DNA of 26,802 nt from contig NW_005434669.1 in NCBI RefSeq assembly GCF_000315625.1, forward strand, positions 666,781-693,582, given 5' to 3'. Below, piece by piece: positions 21,427-26,802 of this stretch. Both the position numbers and the translations under genes were made by a program. The first letter of the stretch is position 1. Each line of letters begins with the position of its first letter. Origin of the DNA: Guillardia theta CCMP2712 (taxonomy: Eukaryota; Cryptophyceae; Pyrenomonadales; Geminigeraceae). The notes under the pieces were generated by a model. That model searched no databases, was not told the origin of the DNA, and saw only the letters and a program-made list of their open reading frames with translations.

Positions 21427-22381
21427 GAATTTCCTTCGCACCTTGACTCTAAGCCCCTTCACCTGACCGAAGCTCCAAGTCCCTCTGAGGTACGAGGATT
21501 CAAAGGAATTCTTGTAACTGCGCTGCAGTGCCCCATTCGCTTCCAAGACATTCAGTACAACGAGGAAAGGATCGTATACAATCCCATCGGCGGAGAAGGG
21601 CGAGCATACAGGTCATTCAGAGCGCGTGTTTGCTACATTTCACAAGTCGTCAGGGGGTTTGGTTTATCTGGCATGGCAGTAGAAGAGCCCAGAAAGTGGC
21701 CTTACGCGATTCCAGAGGCTCTACCAGGCCTGCATCCTTTGAGCCGCTAATTCGGGAGCAGGTGAAGGGGCACAGATGGTGGAAGAATGTGGAGATCGAC
21801 GGAGTGAAGGTGAAGAGCCGGCCTAAGACCGCAGCGATGAGAGTCACATGCCGAACCTCCTGGCGGTTGTAAATCCGTCCCTCACTGCACTCTGACTTCA
21901 GTACAGACAGAAGATGGAGTTGAAGGAGAGGAAAGCGGCTATGAAAGGGATTGTAGACAAACTGAGAGTCAAGGTGCATCATTGAGCTGCGATTATGACT
22001 CCTGAAAACTCTGTGTAGGCCATAGAAGCGAAGGAACAAGAACGCATGAAGTTGCAGGTACTTCAATTGACGGAACATAGAAATATGTGTGTGCGGTGGG
22101 TAAGTTCAATGCAGGAAAGGAGAAGAATTAAGCTAGAGAACAGATTATCCAACGAGAAGTATCAGGTATGCTTGTGTATTACGTTCTACAGTCTGCTGAA
22201 GTCGGCTGTCCCAGTTGATAACCAACCCAGCCAAGATTGCGCGCATGAACAGAAAAGAGGTGAATCGTATGCTTTGCAAGAGAGCATTCATGGCCGTATG
22301 CAGCGAAAGAAGTTGAAGACCTTGCCCCCTGGTATCCTGGCTCCCTCAAAATCTAGACAAGAAACAATCGAGGAGGCTTAG
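21427..22381 (+). CDS. CGR1/CCDC86-like ribosome-biogenesis protein
   Basis: Exons 21427-21489, 21529-21611, 21680-21865, 21907-21973, 22019-22057, 22115-22165, 22215-22259 and 22304-22381 give about 203 aa in phase. The C-terminal half matches the CGR1/CCDC86 family: TSWRQKMELKERKAAMK, a Lys/Arg/Glu-rich helix (EQERMKLQERRRIKLENR), then LITNPAKIARMNRKERKK, where the family has NPAKLKR followed by basic residues. GHRWWKN corresponds to the family's N-terminal SGR.WK motif. These are small basic nucleolar proteins needed for 60S pre-ribosome processing in yeast. The first two exons (CPIRFQDIQYNEER...) are less sure: their frame also stays open through 21750, and no start codon was found, so the 5' end is incomplete. 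The gene is tail to tail with the reticulon-like gene. Confidence 0.65.
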
Positions 22382-22854
22382 TGACCAGTCAGGATTGAAA
22401 AGCCTGTGTATCTAAGACTTTCGCTCTGCCTGTTTCAAGGGCGATTTGATGGATCGCAGCATCTTGAGCGCTGCTGGACCAACCTTCAAGCTGATGTTTT
22501 GTAAGATTACAATCAGGGGGGAGAGCTTCGTACCTGTGCGATGCCAGGAAACTACAACAAGCAGCAAGAGAAGTGTCGCTGCCTCCATGTCAAGACAGCA
22601 GTTCACCAAAGGGTTGATTCTACCGTTTGCGAAGGCAAGGGCACAAGCTCAGCATGGAAGAAAATAAGAAGGCTAGGAGAACTTCTTTTGACATGGCAAG
22701 CAAACTCAGCCTGGTCACTGGAAAGATCATTGTTAGATGCATCGCATATCTCTCCATGGCGCTCGGCACCGACAAAGATTATCGTGATCGATGCCACAAC
22801 AAACAGGCTCACGATCGCAATCCTTGTGAACGATTCCAACGTCTGCGACACACG
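22382..22854 (-). other. Open hydrophobic frames downstream of the reticulon-like stop
   Basis: On the minus strand 22842-22603 reads a hydrophobic helix (IAIVSLFVVASITIIFVG), and 22609-22412 another open frame ending KMLRSIKSPLKQAERKS. A GC-AG intron at 22893-22843 would connect the first to the reticulon-like gene in phase 0, extending it. I could not join the second frame to the first. Confidence 0.3.
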
Positions 22855-23884
22855 TTACTCTTTTGTAAGGTTGGAAGGATTAGTTTGTTTTGCCTGGAAT
22901 CGAGCGTGCAGCGTCTGCCACAGCCTATTCGAGATGACGTAGAGAGGGTGAACGAGGAACGAACCTTTAAAGAGGATCAGACGAACCCCCTCCATTCCCT
23001 CACACCTGTCACAACTGCCCACAACGTACAAGCGAAACTCAAACGAGAAGAGATGAAGACACCCCCCCACAGCAGAGCATTCAGAAGGAACGACTTAATG
23101 AAGCTTGTTCCTTCAGGTACTGAGCGAATAACAATGATGGCCTCTTGCAATCCCTGTCAACTGTCAAACTTTCCATTCGCGAAGAAACATCACTTACACA
23201 TCCAAAGCTTGCAAAGAGAATATGGAATGTGGAGAGTAGAGAGGGATGAGACAGCCACTGATGGCAACTTGCGAGTATGTCTTGTAGAGGTGAAGGCAAA
23301 ATCTCATGGAAACTTCGAAAAAAATTGCTTAAAGATATGACAACAAGAGTTGCCAAACAAAGCAATTGAATGACACTGATTTCAAAGAAAGTTATGAATC
23401 CAAAAGCGCAACTTGTTCCGATGAATGCCAGGGAGGATTTGACACCTTCTTCCCACATGAGCAATCTGGTTATTTGGCCGTGCATGGCATGTATCTTCGA
23501 ACTCTCTACTCCAAACATGAATGGCTCGCCGCGATCAACTTGAGTTTCCTGATCGAGATCAGCTTGCATGACACCAGCAAACTTGATTGGAGAAGCTCGA
23601 GGAAAGAAGATGGTAGAACGAGAGACTTGGAGAGGAGAAGACTCGGGGAAGGGAAGGCAGCTGCTCCTCTCAAGGTTGGGGTCCATGTTCTCACGGTCGT
23701 GAGGCGACAAGCAGCTCGCCATGTTCTTCCCCTTGAGGTCTGAGGCTGCGCCCGTCCGCGCTGCCGTGCCCTCAGGTCTTCGGCCCCTCGAGTCTGAGAA
23801 GTTCATAGCTGGACTGTAGGGGAGGGGAAACAGAGGAACCCGCTCAGCCTCCTCTACCTGCATTGCACGTTCCAAGCCAGACAT
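22855..23884 (-). CDS. Reticulon-like ER membrane-shaping protein
   Basis: Exons 23884-23198, 23153-23006 and a last exon from 22964 to TAA 22855 give about 314 aa; the introns are 44 and 41 nt. The first 150 residues are polar and disordered. They are followed by LLMWEEGVKSSLAFIGTSC, the usual entry to a reticulon-homology domain. Two long hydrophobic hairpins come next, one through FEISVIQLLCLATLVVISL and one through SFLLNALLWGGVFISSRLSF, separated by a loop of about 60-70 residues; HPLYVISNRLWQTLHARFQ closes the domain where the family has V..LYEKYQ. Reticulons wedge into the ER membrane and generate tubule curvature. The start is the ATG at 23884; a longer frame upstream lacks an ATG. A GC-AG intron in place of the stop could add further exons. 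Confidence 0.65.
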
Positions 23885-23944
23885 CCCAAGTTGATTTTGA
23901 ATTCGAAATCCCAACTCAAAAGCTTTACGTTGGTGACCGTACAC

Positions 23945-24380
23945 GCCGAGCCCGCCCCAGTACTGACTGAAATATCAGTGAAACTCAGTAGCAAGTTTCA
24001 ACTTGCGGCTCGGCACGGTGACTCTGTGAGTCGGCCCGGGGGCCCACATGACTCAGATGATCATCATGACGGGGCACTGCACGGGCGGGGCGCGGCATCG
24101 CCGCGGATTGGCCCGTCACAGTACGGCAGTGAGTAACCGTGGCAGCCTGGCAGCCTGACTGCGGTGACAGTACCGTACGGTCACCCGGAGTCTCGGAGTC
24201 CGATCGCGGCGGCGCGGCCGGGACCCGTGGGCCGGGCCGGGGCCCGCGGCCCGCATGGCATCGGTCTTGTTTTGTTGTGGGCCGGCGTGTTTGTGCAGCT
24301 TCCGAGTCCGACTCTGGCGCTGTGTGCCTGCAGGCCTCGCTGACTGAGAATGTTTGCTTGACGGTTTAGTTCCGCCTGCT
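23945..24380. other. GC-rich region upstream of the reticulon-like gene
   Basis: CpG-dense DNA with runs such as CCGGGCCGGGGCCCGCGGCC and several short palindromes (GACTCTGTGAGTC). No gene is seen. It holds the reticulon promoter and then passes into the repeat cluster: from about 24270 it shares wording (GCAGCTTC..., GCTGTGTGCC...) with 25500-25560 and 25815-25860. Confidence 0.4.
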
Positions 24381-24383
24381 TTC

Positions 24384-24410
24384 TTTTGCTTGAGGCACTT
24401 TACCTTCTGC
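24384..24410 (-). repeat. Partial copy of the mini-element terminal motif
   Basis: TTTTGCTTGAGGCACTTTACC followed by TTCTGC is the reverse complement of most of the 46-bp insert at 25141-25186. Another end piece, TTTTGCTTGAGGCAGAAGCA, is at 25561-25580. Confidence 0.65.
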
Positions 24411-24649
24411 GCACTGAGTAACTCGACTCGCGGGGTTGAATCTCAAGCTTCAAATCAGCCAATATGTACTTCTTCATAGCGGAGGCAGCTGCAACGGCAT
24501 CCTCGAGTGGCCCAACTGGCTCGAACAGAGGGGAAAAGGTCTGCGACATGGAGGATGCTGTTGCAGCTACGTCCGCCGATCTGAAGGCTTGCGATTCAAC
24601 CTCGCCGAGTCGAAAGTTTACCGTAGTACTGGCATTCCCTCCTGGCACC

Positions 24650-24870
24650 AACACCCAGGCTAGGGTGCTTGCTGCGGCTGGTCCGAGCTCGCCTGCCTCC
24701 GATGCCGCACAGCCCCGCCGGGTCCTTGGGCATTGATGCAGCGTCGCCGCCGTCACGGGTGGTGTTGGTCTCGGCTACCGCTGACTCGTAAATCCACTAC
24801 TCCCGCAGGCTAGTGAGGAGGACTTGATGACGGTCACCTCGAGCGGTACCGTGCAGTCACCGTGGCACAG
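24650..24870 (+). repeat. Left arm of a large imperfect inverted repeat
   Basis: Blocks here recur in reverse complement at 25690-26030: 24660-24705 with 25982-26025 (core GGCGAGCTCGGACCAG), 24715-24760 with 25755-25800 (core AATGCCCAAGGACC) and 24775-24855 with 25690-25750 (core CTCGAGCGGTACCGTG). Block order differs slightly, so the arms have been rearranged. Confidence 0.6.
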
Positions 24871-24997
24871 TGAGCGCCGGCTCCTTGTCAGCGGCTGCTC
24901 TTTCTCCGTCCGCGGCCGCCAGCTTTGCGGCGGCCCGGCGCGGACGCACGGTCTCGACCGTACTGACAGCGGTCAGTCGGATGCCCCCGGGTATCGA

Positions 24998-25297
24998 AAG
25001 ACCTCAGCAGCAGGTCCGTCATCAGGCACGAAGTGCCGACCAAACGCCGCATCCTCAAGAGGCATCGAGCGCTGCCAGTGAGCACTGCGGCAATCATCGG
25101 ATGTCCGCCAGATACCAGATGAAGCAGAGGGTGTCAGGATTGTCAGATTTACTGGCAGAAGTCAAAAAGTGCCTCAAGCAAAACAATCAGGATGCAGGGT
25201 ACCGTCCGTCGAGATGGCAAGAGGCCCGGATGAACGCTCGAGGAGGAGGAGTCATGGCATATGCAGCGCGATGTTTGCGAATCTTCTCAGACGCTGC
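24998..25297 (-). pseudogene. Fragment of a reverse-transcriptase tail, interrupted by an insert
   Basis: This stretch is a near-identical direct repeat of 26316-26539, which in its minus-strand frame encodes the end of a retroelement polymerase. It differs by point changes, a 20-bp difference near 25075-25095 and the mini-element insertion at 25141-25186, which breaks the frame. Confidence 0.6.
25141..25186 (+). mobile_element. 46-bp mini-element with 7-bp target duplication
   Basis: The insert starts TGTCAGATTTACTGGCAG and ends CTCAAGCAAAACAA. It is flanked by TCAGGAT on both sides (25134-25140 and 25187-25193). The paralogous stretch at 26433-26439 has a single TCAGGAT and no insert, so it is a natural empty site. 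Related copies lie at 24384-24410 and 25867-25962. Confidence 0.75.
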
Positions 25298-25689
25298 AAC
25301 ATGGAGGGCGTCGAGGTTGACCTCCCCCCACTTGGTCAGGTCGGCAGAGCTACCAATGTACTACCGGGTTTACAGGGTGGACCATCAAGCCCTCGTACTG
25401 CTCGGACCCTCGATCGCGGATTCCAGGGATGTGGATATCGCCCTTCATCTTGCGGCCATGAGGATGGGAGGGGGTTGTTTTCGGGCTTGTGTTTTGTTTG
25501 TGATTGTGCAGCTTCTCGCTGTGCGCTGTGTGCCAGGAGGTTTAGCTTGTTCCTGCTTTGTTTTGCTTGAGGCAGAAGCAGACAAGGAGCCGGCGTTGCC
25601 CGGGGGTCCGCCTGGGGCAGCGGACGGAGGGAAAGAAGATAAGAGCAGCGGACGGAGGGAAAGAAGATAAGAGGGAGGCTGGACACAGG

Positions 25690-26030
25690 AACACGGTACC
25701 GCTCGAGGTAGTCCTCCCTCGCTAGCCTCCGAGTCAGCGGTAGCCGAGTCAGTGGTAGCCGCCCGTGACGGCGGCGACGCCGCGGCAATGCCCAAGGACC
25801 GGCGTGACCCGACCGCAGCTTCTCGCTGTGGACTGTGTGCCTGGAGGTTTAGCTTGTTCCTGCTTTGTTTTGCTTGAGGCAGAAGCATAGGATTTACTGG
25901 CAGAAGGTAAAAACTGAGTGCCTCAAGCAAAACACTTTTTACCTTCTGCCAGTAAATCCTATAAATCGTCGGACCGATGCCGGGGAGGAAGCAGGCGAGC
26001 TCGGACCAGCAGCAAGCACCCCAGTGGTGT
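25690..26030 (-). repeat. Right arm of the large imperfect inverted repeat
   Basis: Reverse-complement partner of 24650-24870; it is interrupted by the palindrome at 25887-25962. Confidence 0.6.
25887..25962. repeat. 27-bp perfect palindrome with 22-nt loop
   Basis: Arm 25887-25913 (starts ATAGGATTTACTGG) is exactly complementary to 25936-25962. The loop carries CCTCAAGCAAAA (25921-25932), complementary to TTTTGCTTGAGG upstream at 25868-25879, so a second, overlapping pairing is possible. It is built from opposed copies of the same mini-element. Confidence 0.85.
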
Positions 26031-26129
26031 CGAGCTCTCCGGAGGCACCCGACGTCACAGTGAGGGACGGAGGCTCCTCGCCAGCTCCGCGCCCATCGTC
26101 GGGGCCACTCGCAACCCGAAGGGTGTCCC

Positions 26130-26593
26130 CCATCGGAGTCGGAGACCTCCGGCGAAGACTCCTCGGGCGACTCGACAAAGTCCGAGGAGGAGCTGTCCTC
26201 TGGCTCGAGGAGTGCTTGCGCCCGCAAGGGCGTCATGCGCCTGGCACCAGACAAGAGCGCTTCCAGCGTCAGCTGCATGGTGAGGCGCTGATAGGTGGCG
26301 GCGCGTTTGCGAGCCAAGACCTCAGCAGCAGGTCCGTCATCAGGCACGAAGTGCCGACCAAACGCCGCATCCTCAAGAGGCATTGAGCGCTGAGCAATGA
26401 TGTCCGCGAGATACCAGATGAAGCGGAGGGTGTCAGGATGCAGGGTACCGTCCGTCGAGATGGCAAGAGGGATGAACGCTCGAGGAGGAGTAGTCATGGC
26501 ATATGCAGCGCGATGTTTGCGAATCTTCTCAGACGCTGCGTCTCGAGCTACTACCCCCTCAAGGCCTTCCCGCACCGCCGCGGCGTAGTATGC
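26130..26593 (-). pseudogene. Non-LTR-type reverse transcriptase, C-terminal tail fragment
   Basis: The minus-strand frame from 26593 reads YAAAVREGLEGVVARDAASE, KIRKHRAAYAM, then FIPLAISTDGTLHPDTLRF and YLADIIAQRSMPLEDAAFG. This resembles the last segment of non-LTR retroelement polymerases (a basic stretch, then F.P....T.G.L.....). Everything N-terminal is missing: the frame is closed by TGA at 26594-26596, exactly where the opposite-strand fragment begins. The tail continues as an open Ser/Glu-rich frame toward 25445. Family assignment is from memory of the motif pattern only. Confidence 0.5.
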
Positions 26594-26802
26594 TCAGATG
26601 CTCGACTGCTATCTCCATGGCATGCCGATCTGCCAGTGTCCGACGGAATGTGATGGATGTCAGCGCGAGCTCGATCCCTCCGTTGCTGCACATCATCTCC
26701 AGACCTGCAAACGCCGATCCTCCAAGCTTCCCACGGCGCATGACAACCTTACTCGTACGATTCGGTCGATGCTGAACGAAGCTGGTCTTCAGAGCGTCAT
26801 CG
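26589..26802 (+). pseudogene. Non-LTR-type reverse transcriptase fragment with zinc knuckle, runs off the right edge
   Basis: After TAG 26586-26588 the frame reads YAQMLDCYLHGMPICQCPTE, CDGC, HHLQTC, then AHDNLTRTIRSMLNEAG to the window end. The Cys-x-Cys...CxxC...HH...C arrangement followed by HD.L...IR..L..AG is the usual region after the reverse-transcriptase domain of non-LTR elements, immediately N-terminal to the tail seen on the other strand. The fragment has no start and abuts the inverted tail fragment. Confidence 0.5.

Noticed and set aside
22627-23340. 237-codon plus-strand frame
   Set aside because: It is antisense to the reticulon-like exons, which carry recognisable domain features; its composition is not protein-like.
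25000-26540. Regularly repeated blocks considered as a CRISPR-like array
   Set aside because: The repeats are two long direct copies of a retroelement tail in a eukaryotic genome, not short repeats with spacers.
1-26802. tRNA and rRNA genes
   Set aside because: No cloverleaf with conserved TTC-loop and acceptor pairing, and no rRNA core sequence, was noticed on either strand by eye; a tRNAscan run would settle it.

Overview
This is a nuclear genomic window from a eukaryote. Genes are broken into many exons by very small GT-AG introns, mostly 39-60 nt, and the products are typical eukaryotic ones: a kinesin-like motor, a CDC14 phosphatase, a reticulon, a TMEM214-like ER protein, a CGR1/CCDC86-type ribosome-biogenesis factor and a 2-oxoglutarate oxygenase. 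One gene encodes a protein with a signal peptide followed by a basic, hydroxylated stretch, as expected for a secondary plastid. A unicellular alga with a secondary plastid (a cryptophyte would fit) is my best guess; the species cannot be fixed from sequence alone. Exon models were assembled by hand from reading-frame continuity, splice-site phase and family resemblance. No search was run.

Layout. 1-1000: tail of a gene entering from the left (+) and unresolved minus-strand exons. 1007-3572 (-): TMEM214-like gene, 13 exons. 3573-4374: microsatellites and G-tracts. 4375-5579 (-): predicted plastid protein of unknown function, 4 exons. A 355-bp divergent promoter region separates it from 5935-10160 (+): kinesin-like gene of about 23 exons, with a degenerate motor domain and a long coiled coil. 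It converges on 10303-12212 (-): 2OG-Fe(II) oxygenase gene of 14 exons. 12345-15860: a spliced P-element/THAP9-like transposase-derived gene (12558-14891, -) embedded in dispersed G-tract repeats. 16356-19474 (+): CDC14-type phosphatase, 21 exons. 19475-21426: a 32-bp tandem duplication, pyrimidine tracts and two weak minus-strand gene candidates. 21427-22381 (+): CGR1/CCDC86-like gene, tail to tail with 22855-23884 (-): reticulon-like gene. 23945-26802: GC-rich nested repeats, reverse-transcriptase fragments in both orientations and copies of a roughly 40-46 bp mini-element, one of which has a clear target-site duplication.

The unique genes are housekeeping functions (ER shaping, nucleolar ribosome assembly, cell cycle, cytoskeleton) with no evident pathway linking them. 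The unusual parts are the accessory stretches: the transposase-derived gene with its G-tract flanks, the mini-element with filled and empty sites in the same window, and the kinesin that keeps its P-loop but has lost its switch motifs.
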